From positions 505,083 through 569,082 of the forward strand of contig CAKOGP040000001.1 in assembly GCA_933822405.4 (NCBI GenBank): a stretch of DNA of 64,000 nucleotides. The letters are read 5' to 3'. This document shows positions 10,079 to 20,990 of this stretch, in pieces (the first letter of the stretch is position 1; every line of letters starts with the position of its first letter). The position numbers and the translations under genes were made by a program. This DNA is from Cylindrotheca closterium (lineage: Eukaryota; Bacillariophyta; Bacillariophyceae; Bacillariales; Bacillariaceae). Below the pieces are notes generated by a model that was not told where the DNA came from, ran no database searches, and saw only the letters and a program-made list of their open reading frames with translations.

Positions 10079-11325
10079 ATGAATTCATCAACACCAACCA
10101 GTGGACGGGCACCTATGCATTTTGCAGTCCCACCTACAACCGGGTCTTATGATTCCTCTGGTGCTCCAAGTCCACCAGCAACTCAAGCAACCACTTTGGA
10201 AGCCTTGCATCTTGCAGCAAGACAATACAACAACAACAGAGTTACTAGAAGTCACGTTAGAAATCCAGAACGTCCCTTTCGGTACTCTGCTACTGGAAGA
10301 ATGTCTGCAATAATGACTCCTACGCGGTCTGTGCACACGAGATCAGAAGCCCAAGTGAATGCTGTTACCTCTTCGGATGCCTCATCCGATGCCTCCTCCA
10401 TTGAAACAACACCAGCACCAGAGGTAGTGCAAAGCCGAAGCAAGAAGCGCCGAGCTCCGGAATCACCTTCAGCAGCAGCATCACAGCCCACGAAGACTGC
10501 TCCCAGAAAGCGAGCTCGCGCTAAAGCAAGCAATTTGAAGCAACCCCCACCCAAAGCCAGCCCAGGGGAATCATCCAATGATTCTTCTCCAGAGCCTGCA
10601 GAGGTCAACTGTTGCATTTGCATGTGCGATGCGGAACCAAGCAACTTGGCTAGTATCAATGGATGTGAGCATCAATTCTGTTTTGGCTGCATTGAAAAGT
10701 GGGCAGAACGGGAGAACACTTGTCCTTTGTGCAAGGTTCGATTCAGCAAAATCGATCGCAAAAACAAGAAGCGGAAAAAGGGACAAAAGAACACCAAGAA
10801 AGTCAAGCAACGGGATCAACGATCTGACCTCGTTTCGGGTGCTGCTTTGGAGGGTTTGTTAGGTACGAGTTTTGGAAAAAGTTCGCTCTCTTGTTGTTTC
10901 TATTTTATTGGACCATCTCATTGTTTCCTCTTTTTGTTCGTGCAGCCAATTTTGCTTCAACCCAGCCACCAAACCTCGCTCGATTTTTCTTGTCTAGTGT
11001 CGGAAGCCTTGGAAGCATTGATTTCCATTCCCGCTCATTCCGGTCGATTACGATTGCTCGAGGAGGAGGCAGCGGTGATAACTCGGATGATGATGATAAT
11101 CCTATTGCAAGTCTATTCCGCGTCTACACAAACACTCTACCACCTCCCCTTATGCCAATGATGCAACCAATGTCATTTGCATCACGATTCGGTGCAAGCC
11201 GATCCTATGCCAGCAATAGTCATGATCGAACTGCTGGAAGAGGAGTTGAAAATCCTCTGACGATTGATGACAGTGACAGTGACGATGATATTGTCGTCTT
11301 GTCCTCTCGTCGTGGGGCGTTGTAA
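10079..11325 (+). CDS. RING-type E3 ubiquitin ligase with C-terminal SUMO-interacting motif
   Basis: Two exons, 10079-10862 and 10946-11325 (donor GTACGA, acceptor TGCAG, phase 1), encode 387 residues. The N-terminal half is Ser/Thr/Ala-rich with basic nuclear-localisation clusters (SKKRR, PRKRARAK). A C3HC4 RING finger begins at Cys178 (CCICMC) and ends in CPLC, with EHQFCFGCIEKW in the middle. It is followed by a Lys-rich stretch. The last 23 residues contain an acidic run directly before IVVL (377-380) and SS, the layout of an acidic, phosphorylatable SUMO-interacting motif. RING plus SIM is the signature of SUMO-targeted ubiquitin ligases of nuclear quality control and DNA repair. The STUbL role is inference. 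The start is the first ATG in a clean leader. Confidence 0.78.
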
Positions 11326-12122
11326 TGCTCTGCCAAAGTAGACTTACGCGTATACTACCTACTGTACCAAATGTGTATTGCACGATGCTCAAAGCCGTTT
11401 TTTTCACTGGCCAAGTGTTTTGATACAAGGAGTCAAACAAGAAATATAAAAGCTTACAGAGTCCAATCCTTGACGCCCTAAGGATGGGCTCTGCGTTATC
11501 TCCATGTACCAGCATGAATCTAATAGAAGATATCATAAGGAGGAAATGCTTTAGTTTGCTGGGTAGATTGAAACACATTAGTCCAGCAATGAACTCCCAT
11601 TGTTTGCTGCTTTTCCAGTTGTTACTCTCTGCCGTAAATACTGATACTGATAGGTAGTATCTTGTTGATGAAAGCGTTTGGGTGTGTTCTTATGTACGGT
11701 GCCACGGAATCAACTCGCACCAACGTTGGAAACATCTCGAAAGGAAGAGTTTCCGTTTGTTGGATACATCTGGTCATAGAAGTATGTAACTGTCACGTCG
11801 CTCCTGGGCGAAACAGTCGCAGAACGACAGTCGGATTTTCCCTTTCCGGACCACTGTTTGTCATGCATTCATTCCTCAATATATCGATAGTACAGTCGAA
11901 GTAGCTTAGCCATCCTCTGCCATGCAAATTAAACCGCAGCAGTCGAGGAATGCGCATACTCCTTGCCTTGGTTTGCAACAATTAAATTAACTTGCTTGTA
12001 AATAGATTCATTCTTTGATCTGCTGTGCTGGAATTGTCCTAAGCATAATCATGTATCGTTCCCAGTAAACAAATCTTACAGCTCAAAGGTTGAAATCCCC
12101 AAATATTAGCTTTAGCTTACAA
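11326..12122. other. Intergenic, 797 bp
   Basis: Convergent region between the RING gene (plus strand) and the armadillo-like gene (minus strand), so it should hold two 3' UTRs. Short ORFs here have no ATG or no domain. I see no structured element. Confidence 0.5.
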
Positions 12123-12893
12123 CTACACTGATAATGAACTCGTGCCTTGATAGCGAAACGCATCCAATGCTCGGATCCCGTAGATCTCTAGCTTGGCATC
12201 ATCTGCGTGTCTCATCATGGCTTGTGCCACATAGAATGCCCCTCCCACATTTACAATTAGTGAACGATTGTTGGAATCAGATGCCAGGTTCTCGAGGGCC
12301 CCACAGGCACATAGCTGAATAAATGTGTTGTCTGGAAACCGGGCCATTGCACTGATGATCAAACTGATGCCCCCGAGACTGCCAATGATAGATGATGCCT
12401 CGTCATCCCATGAATAGACCCAAAGGGATTCACACCACTTGCCCTGACTGTTCTCATCCATCGGATACCTTTGCATTGAATACAGAATGTTGTCCAACTC
12501 GGCACTGTCATCGGCATCATCAAGATGTTTTGGGCCTCCCGAATGCCTGGCATCAGACCGAACGCTTTGTTGGTATTCCTTCGGTTGTTCGAACCAAGTT
12601 GGAAGAGGATGACAAAGCAAACAACGTCCTCTGTAAACTTCGTCCCATATTGTAAGTGGCACCTTTATTTGCCTATGGTCTTTTGTCTCCTCCAAAATGT
12701 GAGTCTCAATTCCACACTCAGCACATCTACCTTCTCGTTCTCTGATGATCCCAAGCGAGCTTAGATGGTTGATAGTGTGGGACAGTTGACCATAACTAGT
12801 GTTGGCTCTTGATGTGCCATGGAAGGAGAGTTCTTGTCTCGTGCTAGAAGGAAAGTCTTCGTCATGTTCGGGAATGATGACGGAGTGGCTCAT
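12123..12893 (-). CDS. Armadillo-like repeat protein with N-terminal CxxC pair
   Basis: Intronless, 256 residues from the first ATG. Residues about 55-100 contain two CxxC pairs (CAECGIETH and, 40 residues later, CLLCHP), a probable zinc ribbon. Between them is a short loop with PLTIWDEVYRGRC. The C-terminal 110 residues look like armadillo/HEAT helices (LGGISLIISAM, LCACGALENLASDSNNRSLIVNVGG, YGIRALDAF). The zinc-ribbon segment is of a kind seen ahead of repeat domains in diatom proteins, but no function is established. Such repeats normally mediate protein-protein contacts. Only about two repeats are present, so the protein is short for the fold and may be truncated relative to its paralogues. 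Confidence 0.65.
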   Translation of the reverse strand: MSHSVIIPEHDEDFPSSTRQELSFHGTSRANTSYGQLSHTINHLSSLGIIREREGRCAECGIETHILEETKDHRQIKVPLTIWDEVYRGRCLLCHPLPTWFEQPKEYQQSVRSDARHSGGPKHLDDADDSAELDNILYSMQRYPMDENSQGKWCESLWVYSWDDEASSIIGSLGGISLIISAMARFPDNTFIQLCACGALENLASDSNNRSLIVNVGGAFYVAQAMMRHADDAKLEIYGIRALDAFRYQGTSSLSV

Positions 12894-13563
12894 GTTTTGT
12901 ATGTACCTAACTCCTCCTTTGCTCTGCTCTAAGGATTAATGAACTGAACGAATAGTAACAATAATTAATCGGTATGTCCTCTTGTATCAAACCAAGTGAT
13001 GGAATAGATTCATAGATAGAAAGAAGTATGACTGTAAGTGCAACAAGTTTTCCTTGCACCTTTTGTATACCTACCAAACAAGCGTGTGTCCCAAAAAAGT
13101 TACATCGAAATGGCCCAACCAATTTCAAAATGTGGCACCGAGTACCGGACTTTCCTTAGCTAGTGACATTTTCTTAATGACCTTAATTGGCGACTATTTT
13201 TGTTAATCAAACGCCTTTGAGGATCTGCCAATGACTTTGCCCAATCATGTGTCGATCACCACCTTAAGTAAATGGCTTGCCCTATGAGATTCATGACGAA
13301 AGGAAGGGTACTATGATAACTGACTGGTCAGTGGATTTATTTGGGGGCGGTACTCGAACGTTCAAAATTAAGGATCCCCAACATCGAGACCAATTTTCAA
13401 TTTCTGTTTTCTGTTTCCTACCGATATTGTACAGTACCGGTAGCTCTAGAAAGAATGGACTTGGTAAAATCTTGCAAATCAAATCAACCTATGTAACAAG
13501 CGATACAATGCAATATTAACCTATTGTTGTAAAAACCTAGAGACTGCTCTGTACATTAGCTTT
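12894..13563. other. Intergenic, 670 bp
   Basis: Region upstream of the minus-strand armadillo-like gene and downstream of the minus-strand UROD gene. It contains a TACCGGTA octamer at 13435-13442. No ORF here is supported. Confidence 0.5.
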
Positions 13564-15125
13564 TTATGCTTCCTTGATCATTGCAGCACTCTCTTCGTGG
13601 ATGGCATCAACAAATGCCTTAACCAAAGTCGTACTTTCCTTTCCACCAAGTCCCTCTCCGAGATTTGCAATCAATTTTTGTGGCCCAAGGGCTTCCAGCA
13701 TTTCTCTGGCAGTCTGTCGTACAGTTTCTGGAGTCTTGGATCCATCCTCTGCCTCGATCAATTCGCGGGGATCATAGTTTCCTTGCAAGGAAACGTTGTC
13801 TCCAATCACTCGGCGAGCTGAATCCCGGGCAACATCTCCATCAATGGTGATTACATCATATTCGAGTTCAGCGAGCTTAGCATTGGCAAAACTAGATCCC
13901 AAACAATTGATTCTATGAGCATTGGAACAAGGCATCACGAACGAAACTCCAAAAAGTAAACTCACCTTGCTCCACGGCTAAACACCATGAGTGGAACATC
14001 TGGGAATCGAGACTTTAGCTCTTTTGATATTTCTTCCAAACATGGAAGGGCAAATTTTTCAAATTTTTCTTCATCAATCATCATTCCCATCGCCTCGAAC
14101 ACTTGGAGCATGTGGGCACCGTTCTCGACCTGCGCAGACATGTATTCGACGACGACCTTTGTAAGGATTTGCAAAAGAGTAGTGGATTCTTCCGGGTGGT
14201 CATTCAACCATTGCATTCCAATTTCATTGTTCTTTTTGGAAGATCCACCAACCATGTAAAATAGAAGCGTCCAAGGAGCTGCCGAAAATCCAATCAAGGG
14301 AATTGCAATCTTTTCTTCCTCCATCTTTTTGCGAATCAAACGTACAGATTCCATAACGTGACCAAGCTTATCTTTCACAAAGTCTTCGGAGATGGCATCA
14401 ATATTAGGAATTCGAGTTGCAACTTGGTCTGGAGAAGTAAGGGGTTCTGGAACTTGAATTCCAACGCCGCCCGGCATCGTGACTTCAATACCAAGAGCTT
14501 CAGCAATAACAAGAATATCACTGAACAAAATGGCGGCATCGACTTCGTAACGGCGAAGAGGCTGCAGTGTGCACTCGGCGACGCTCTGACATGATAATGG
14601 AGATGGAAAATAATTAGTTGACGAAAAGTACATCAGTGCCGATTAATGCCCATCAATGCGGAAAAGAACAGCCAGACAGTCAACCAAAATAATAACACGT
14701 ACGTCGGGAAAGGCCAATAGCTCCACAAAGTTGCGTCCAGTCTCTTCCTTGTATGCTTGGTATTCTGGCAAATGACGACCAGCTTGACGGAACAACCAAA
14801 GTGGTGTCTTTTCGACAGACTCTCCGAAAGCAGCGCGAATCATGAGATCATTCTCCGGTCGTGGAGGCGACGAGTAGGAACTCTTGCGATCAAAGGTGAG
14901 GCTGAATAATTTGTTGTCGCTTCCGCTTGATTCCGTTGGGGGTGTAACTGTTGTAGAACCTTCGTCACCGAATTGTCGAGCAATAACTTGACGGGTCAAC
15001 TCGAGATCTTCTTCTGCTGAAATTTTGACTGCAAAGTGGTTTTGTGGCCTGCGTTTTGATGCCGCAGGCATGAAGGCATCCACAGCCAAGGATAGTATGA
15101 AAACTTGGGAAACGAAGAACTTCAT
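13564..15125 (-). CDS. hemE/UROD: Uroporphyrinogen decarboxylase, plastid-targeted
   Basis: Three exons on the minus strand: 15125-14703, 14585-13966 and 13891-13564, giving 456 residues. The enzyme decarboxylates the four acetate side chains of uroporphyrinogen III to form coproporphyrinogen III, on the route to haem and chlorophyll. Catalytic-region signatures are [51 protein letters not shown] and VSLQGNYDP. The N-terminus has a hydrophobic signal peptide (residues 1-15) followed by VDAFMP, a variant of the ASAFAP motif with Phe at the expected +1 position, then a Ser/Lys/Arg-rich stretch. This predicts import through the four-membrane complex plastid. Both introns are GT-AG, and the exon joins restore conserved UROD sequence. 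Confidence 0.93.
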
Positions 15126-15460
15126 GGTTTGACTTTGAATTTGGTTTTCGTTGTTCTTGATGAAGTTAAAACGATGGAGTCAAAAAGTTGTCACATCTCA
15201 CATCCACGTGGATTGGAACTTCAACGTTAGTCGAACTAATCATAAACTAACCCCCAAAAGTGACAGTACTAGCTATCATTGTAGTATAGCGCACCACTTT
15301 GGTATTTCCAAAGCAATCCAGCCCAACAACATCCGAAAAAGAAATGCCATCAGTTATCAGGTCGCAAAACGAATGAATCAATCACCTTGTTCGTATAATC
15401 TTTTTTTACATGTGAAAAAGAAACAGGCTCAATCCTTTAAATAAAACACAAAGACAAAAA
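15126..15460. other. Intergenic, 335 bp
   Basis: Promoter side of the minus-strand UROD gene and 3' side of the minus-strand tRNA. It includes a T-run at 15403-15408. Nothing else is recognisable. Confidence 0.5.
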
Positions 15461-15532
15461 TAACCCCGGGGGGAATCGAACCCCCAACCTTCTGTTCCGA
15501 AGACAGATGCTCTGCCATTGAGCCACGAGATC
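15461..15532 (-). tRNA. tRNA-Arg (anticodon UCG)
   Basis: A 72-nt cloverleaf on the minus strand. The acceptor GATCTCG pairs with CGGGGTT through several G-U pairs. The D arm is GCTC/GAGC. The anticodon stem TCTGT/ACAGA encloses loop CTTCGGA with anticodon TCG at positions 34-36. The T arm is GGGGG-TTCGATT-CCCCC and the discriminator is A. D-arm and T-arm match eukaryotic A and B box promoters. There is no intron. It reads CGA codons (and CGG/CGN by wobble). Confidence 0.93.
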
Positions 15533-15710
15533 GGTAGCGATAAGTGGAAAAATTCGATAAACAAACTATGCAATATCTCAATTCATTCACGATAAAAAGA
15601 TAATGAAACAAAAATGCGAATGGCAATGAACAGAAATGAAGGAAGCGGGTCGCAACAACCTGCTGTACTTGTTTCACCTGGACAGTATCAAAAATCGACC
15701 TTTATGAACT

Positions 15711-17738
15711 ATGAACGAAACGTTAAAGAAATGGAACGAAAAGGAAATTACATTGGATGATGTTCCCAGCAAGATATCCAATGGTTCCAAGATCTACATT
15801 GGATCTTGCGGTTCGACAACTGAGGCAAGCTTGCAGGCCATGGTTGACGATTTGTCGCTTGCCAACATACAAATCTTGCAGGTATGTATCGTATGTGTGT
15901 GATTGAGGTTGTGATGTTCTGTGTATTATTCTTCAGACTAACATGAACCATCACATTTTGATCATACCATTCCATCGCTCACTTTACTATTCTGAATTCA
16001 GATGATCCCAGGAGGAAACTTGCCACATCTTACTCAATCACTGGACCGGTTTCGGACATCTAGTTTCTTTTCTTATAATACAACCAACTTTTTCTCCACG
16101 ACAGAGCGCCACAATCCCGAAGGACTCACCGACTACACACCGGTTGGTGTCAACCAAATCACACGGCTGCTTCAGGAAAACTGTGTTCAAGTGGATGTTT
16201 CTATCATCAAAGTGACACCACCGCACAAAGGATTTGTCTCACTTGGAATGGGTGTGGAAGCGACAATGGACTTTATCCGACATAGTGGGATTGTCATTGC
16301 GGAGGTGAATGAAAATATGCCATGGACGGAAGGACGTAGCAAGATTCCGATAGACGAAATCGATTGGTGGATTCCAGTGCACAAACCCATACTAACAACA
16401 AATCAGCTGTGGCCAGAATTGATATCGGGACCGTCTTATCCAGATGAAATCATGGACAGGATTGGGTCTCATGTCGTCAAGGAAATCCCAGACAGAGCGA
16501 CCATTCGACTAGGTGTCTCACCCATGCTTTATTCAATTATCAAGTTCTTGCGTCAACGAAGTGATCTGGGATTACACACGGACCTTTTGAACCAAGAACT
16601 GTACAATTTGCACATAGAAGGTGTGATTACCAACAAGTATAAAACAATTGACAAAGGGCGCAGTGTGGTTGGTCAAGCACATGGCGACGCCGAACTCTAT
16701 GATTTCTGTGATAGGAACCCAATCATTGAATTCCACCCATCGAGTTACACTTGTGATCCCCAAACCCTTGCCAAGATCGACAATCTTGTCTCAATTATTG
16801 CAGCATTAAAGGTGGATGTGACTGGTCAAGTTGCAACAGACTCGATTGCTCACAAATTTTATGGAGGAGTCTGGACGGATGAAGATTCGATTCGTGGTGC
16901 CAAGTTTTCCAAAGGTGGGAAACCGATTGTAATCTTGCCATCCATGAGCATTTCGGGGCGCTCGAATATCGTCTTTGAGCTGCCTCCAGGGACAGGAGTC
17001 TCTATCACTCGGAGTGATGTGGAATATGTCATTACAGAATTCGGAACAGCCTACCTCTATGGCAAATCCATTCGAGAAAGGTGTCTAGCACTCATCAATA
17101 TTGCTCACCCAGATTTCCGTCAAGAGTTAATGAGCCAAGCCAAGGAGAATCGATATGTTTCCAGGTCACAGCCAGGACGCTCTTTGAGTTCCGGCTATCC
17201 TGCTGAATTGGAGACTCACCACAAAACAAAAACAGGCAAGGACGTTTTTGCACGTGCTGTCAAGACTACCGACGAAGACAATCTGAGAAACTTCTTTCAC
17301 CGCCTGAGTGACCATTCAGTGTACCTTCGCTACTTCAGAAAGCTGAAATCAATGCCACAGCGAATCCTTCAAAAGACGGCAGACGTGGATTATTCCAAGG
17401 ACATGGCGATTGTTGTACAGGATTGTGTGGACGAATATCACCATGAGATTGTTGCAATCGGCCAGTGGGTAAGTGATCCTCGAGGTGGCCTATCGGAACT
17501 TGCCTTTCAAGTGCGAGATGACTGGCAGGGTGAAGGATTAGGTTCCTTTCTGTTCAAACGGCTCATTGACATCGCCAAAGAAAACGAGATTCAACACCTC
17601 AAGGCGGATGTTTTGAATGACAACAAAGGGATGAACATTATCATTGAACACAGCGGTGTGAAATATCGAAAGCGGTCTGATTTTGGTGTCGTCACGTATC
17701 TATTTGATTTGGCTCCGCCAGAACCAAAGAAAGAGTAG
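15711..17738 (+). CDS. Acetyl-CoA hydrolase/CoA-transferase fused to a GNAT acetyltransferase
   Basis: Two exons, 15711-15881 and 16002-17738 (phase 0), encode 635 residues. Residues about 1-430 are a family I CoA-transferase/acetyl-CoA hydrolase. Visible signatures are GSKIYIGSCGSTTEASLQAM, KGFVSLGMGVEATMDFI, FYGGVWTDEDSIRGA, KGGKPIVILPS and YVITEFGTAYLYGKS followed by IAHPDFR. Residues about 440-625 are a GNAT domain with acetyl-CoA-binding motif A-like DDWQGEGLGSFLFKRLIDIA. The same two-domain order is known from bacterial proteins annotated as bifunctional acetyl-CoA hydrolase/GNAT, so bacterial ancestry is plausible. No mitochondrial presequence is visible; the N-terminus begins like the bacterial proteins. 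Its likely role is acyl-CoA turnover or CoA transfer, with the GNAT part possibly regulatory. The substrate is unknown. Confidence 0.85.
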
Positions 17739-17932
17739 TTGGTTGTATTAATAGTATTCGTTTGTTGTATTATACAGTATATCGCTCTAGTCTATCATCC
17801 TGAATCTTCAATCTATTTTAGAACATTTTGGAACCAGTCTGGTCGCCCACCGCAATGCACGTTTGAACGAAAACCACCCACGACAATCGATTTCTAATTT
17901 CTACACTAAACACCTTTATAGAAGCAACAATA

Positions 17933-19195
17933 ATGTCGAGACAAATCAATCAACCCATCAACCAAGTGCGTCTCACAAACGTCGCTGTGGTTCGCATGAA
18001 CAAAGGGGGAAGTAGATTTGAAATTGCATGCTACCGCAACAAGGTTGTTGATTATCGTCAAGGCTTAGAGACAGACCTTTCCGAAGTTCTTCAGACCGAC
18101 CGAGTTTTCACCAATGTCAGCAAGGGAGCATTCGCCAAAGCAAAAGATCTGCAAAAGGTTTTTGGCACAAAAGATGAAGAAGAAATTGCTAAAATAATCT
18201 TGAAGCAGGGAAATGTTCAAGTTTCGGATAAGGAGCGTGGCCAACAGCTGGAGAAGACAATCGCACAAGTCGCTGAATGGATATCCAAGAATTGCGTGCA
18301 TCCTTCATCCGATCGTCCTTACACTATTGCGCAGATTCGCCATGCCATGTCGACAGCGAATTTCTCAGTACACCCGACCAAGCCATTGAAACGGCAATAC
18401 TTGGATTGTGTCAAACTACTTCAGGGAACCATACCGATACAGAGAGCCAAAATGGAACTGTTATTAGTGATTGGCAACAAGGATGACTGTGAAACCATCG
18501 AAAGCACAATGAAGGAAAATGATGTGACATGGACTAATTCAACATCAAGTGACGACGCAACCGGATTGCGGTACAACGTTCTGGTGGATCCAAGTATGTA
18601 TCGCATCTTCAACGACGCGATTGTTGCAATGAAGGGATCTCGAATAGAAATCATCAACCAAATTGTGACGAAGCAAGGGGATGTAAAGCTCGAAAGTGTT
18701 GATCACATTCAAAGCGATATGCAGGGTCTTTCCGTTGTCAACAGCGAGGCTCCAATCGCCAATGCCTACGTAGAAAATACTATCGCTGATGATGATGGTG
18801 ATGACAACGACGAGGATATAATGGACAGTTCCGCAGGCAACCGCAGAAAGCAAAAGAAAGCAAAAAAGAAGAACCAGAAAGCGCAGCGCAGAAACGAATC
18901 AGGAGGTAGTACGCTGGAAGAGGCCCAAGAAGTTGCATCATCGACATCTGGTGCGACTTCTACCATCCCAACTGTAGCTCCGAGCCAAGGTGATGGTACC
19001 GACACTAGAAAGAGTTGCAATACATGTGGCGGATTCTTTGACAGTGCAGCGGAATATCGCTCTCATTTCAAGAGCGATTGGCACAAGTTCAACCAAAAAC
19101 TAAAGATGAAAGGAACCCCGCCTGTCAGTTTGGAAGAGTTCAACCTATGTGATGCTGACACATTTTTTGGGGGTGGCGATGATATGCTGTTATAA
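17933..19195 (+). CDS. SBDS: SBDS/Sdo1 ribosome maturation factor with C-terminal C2H2 zinc finger
   Basis: Intronless, 420 residues. SBDS with the GTPase EFL1 releases eIF6/Tif6 from nascent 60S subunits. The N-terminal FYSH domain is clear (RLTNVAVVRMNKGGSRFEIACYRNKV with WR-equivalent YRQGLETDLSEVLQTDRVFTNVSKG). The helical domain II follows (VHPSSDRPYTIAQIRHAM), then domain III (IPIQRAKMELLLVI). After about residue 255 comes an extension absent from yeast and human SBDS: an acidic segment, a Lys-rich segment, and a zinc finger near residues 360-385 with CNTCGGFF and HFKSDWHKFNQK. The DWH-x-x-N-x-K ending is like that of cytosolic 60S-maturation fingers (Rei1 type). Similar extended SBDS forms are known in plants and some protists. 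Confidence 0.92.
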   Translation: MSRQINQPINQVRLTNVAVVRMNKGGSRFEIACYRNKVVDYRQGLETDLSEVLQTDRVFTNVSKGAFAKAKDLQKVFGTKDEEEIAKIILKQGNVQVSDKERGQQLEKTIAQVAEWISKNCVHPSSDRPYTIAQIRHAMSTANFSVHPTKPLKRQYLDCVKLLQGTIPIQRAKMELLLVIGNKDDCETIESTMKENDVTWTNSTSSDDATGLRYNVLVDPSMYRIFNDAIVAMKGSRIEIINQIVTKQGDVKLESVDHIQSDMQGLSVVNSEAPIANAYVENTIADDDGDDNDEDIMDSSAGNRRKQKKAKKKNQKAQRRNESGGSTLEEAQEVASSTSGATSTIPTVAPSQGDGTDTRKSCNTCGGFFDSAAEYRSHFKSDWHKFNQKLKMKGTPPVSLEEFNLCDADTFFGGGDDMLL

Positions 19196-19261
19196 GCTAC
19201 TAAACATAGACTTGATGATCTCGTTTTATGTTGGAATATTTACAAATGAAGGCTTCTATAG

Positions 19262-20718
19262 TTATTTTCCATATGATTTGATTGCGTCTGCAATATCTTC
19301 TTCTCCCTTTCCAATGGAGAAATTGAATTGCTGCCATGTGATCATTTCAAAAAGTGTGATATATCTGCGAGAAAGTTCTAGTACGAGATCACGCGGGGCG
19401 TCTGGAATAACTTCGTCCTTGTAGGGGTCGCAATGATCTCGGAACCACAATCGGAGGAATTCCTTGTCAATGTTCTCTGGTTCCATGCCGGCCTCAATGC
19501 GGTCAGCATAGGAATTTGCCAACCAGTATCGAGAAGAATCAGGAGTGTGAACCTCGTCAATCAAGAGGATCTCTCCAGTGTTCAAGTCACGACCAAATTC
19601 ATACTTTGTGTCCACCAAAATCAATCCGTGCTCGGCAGCAATCTTTTGACCAAGGGCAAAGACCTTGAGTGCAGCTGCGGCACAGACGTCCAAGTCTGCT
19701 TGGGTCATCCACTTTTCGTCGACAATCTCCTTCATGGAAATAGGGCGGTCGTGTTCCTCTTCCTTGGTAGTTGGTGTTAGAATATTCTTCTCCAGTTTTT
19801 GGTTCTTTTTCATTCCCTCTGGCAATTCATGTCCACAGTAGTTGCGAACACCATTTTGGTAATTTTTCCAAATCGACGTCGATGTTGACCCAGTCATGTA
19901 CGATCTAACATGAGAAAAATTCACCAAGATACAGAAGTCAGGATAAGTAGTTGGTCGAACGACACTCATAAAGTGTCCTGTATGACTCACCGAACAACGA
20001 ACTCGATAGGGAATGGCTCGCACTTTTTGGCAATCGTCACGTATGGATGTGGGATGGACAAAATGTGATTGGGAATGATATCTTTGGTCTTTTCAAACCA
20101 AAATGCACTGGTAAGATTGAGGACAGCACCTTTGAATGGTACCAGGGCCAACTGACGATCGAAACCTGATTGACGATCGGTTGTGATCAAAGCTAGTGAC
20201 TTGTCATCAATTTCGACGCGATCTCGAACCTTGCCACGCTTGGATTCAAGCCCCGTCTTTTCTCCTGTAATTTGAAGGCTTCCGTCAAAGGATGTAGAAA
20301 TGATCTTTTGGTATTTGAGAGACTTGGTCTGAAGCTGGGCATCTGCCACCAGCTTGGCCTGACGACGTTCCATAGCGGCCTGATGGACTTGTGTTCGAAC
20401 AGAGGTGCTTTCCAGACTGCAGACTTTGGCAACGGTCCAAGCAATATCAGCAGCTTCCAAAGATCCATCCACCTCCACGACTGGGTAGGGTGATTCTTCA
20501 GCCAACATTTGGGAAACAGCACTTGAAGATCCAGAAAAGAATACAAAGACTACAGGTGTTTCCGAAAGATTGGCCAGCAATCTATCCAATGGAGCTTTTG
20601 CGGAACGGATAGTGATATCAGCAACACTGTACTTCGAGCTTAGTGACTCCGCTACTGTTTCTGCCGAAGACAGCAAGTCTTCGGACGGGATGGAAAGAAA
20701 AACTTTGCAAGCAGACAT
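19262..20718 (-). CDS. SAICAR synthetase (PurC) with N-terminal PurE-like domain
   Basis: Two exons on the minus strand, 20718-19991 and 19904-19262 (donor GTGAGT, phase 2), encode 456 residues. The C-terminal about 300 residues are SAICAR synthetase, which joins aspartate to CAIR in purine synthesis: GKVRDRVEI, ALITTDRQSGFDR, FVVRSYMTGSTSTSIWKNYQ, ILVDTKYEFGRD and LLIDEVHTPDSSRYW. The N-terminal about 150 residues resemble PurE (AIR carboxylase) in layout: a beta-alpha Rossmann start, ITIRSAKAPLDRL where PurE has its S/A-HR segment, VFVFFSGSSSAVSQMLA, PVVEVDGS, and a C-terminal helical tail. The PurE catalytic His/Arg and GSDSD residues are not conserved, so this part is probably non-catalytic. 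No targeting peptide is visible. The start is the first ATG. Confidence 0.85.
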
Positions 20719-20990
20719 CCCTTTGATTGTTGACGATTTGTGAGATCTGTTGTGATAAAAAACAGAACTTCCGTTCGGTTGGTCCGCCAACAAGAAACGC
20801 ACCAAGGACGGTTGGTGGGTCCAATGGGTCGATCATTTTTCATTCGTGAGTCGTGAGTGTTCTCAAGAGCGAGTTTCAAAACTCTACCAAAAACCCAACC
20901 CAACACTTGACTGAAGATAATCATTGTCGACGAGTACCTGGTAGGAAACAATTATAATAGTTGCTATTCACTACAAACCAATCATCAACC

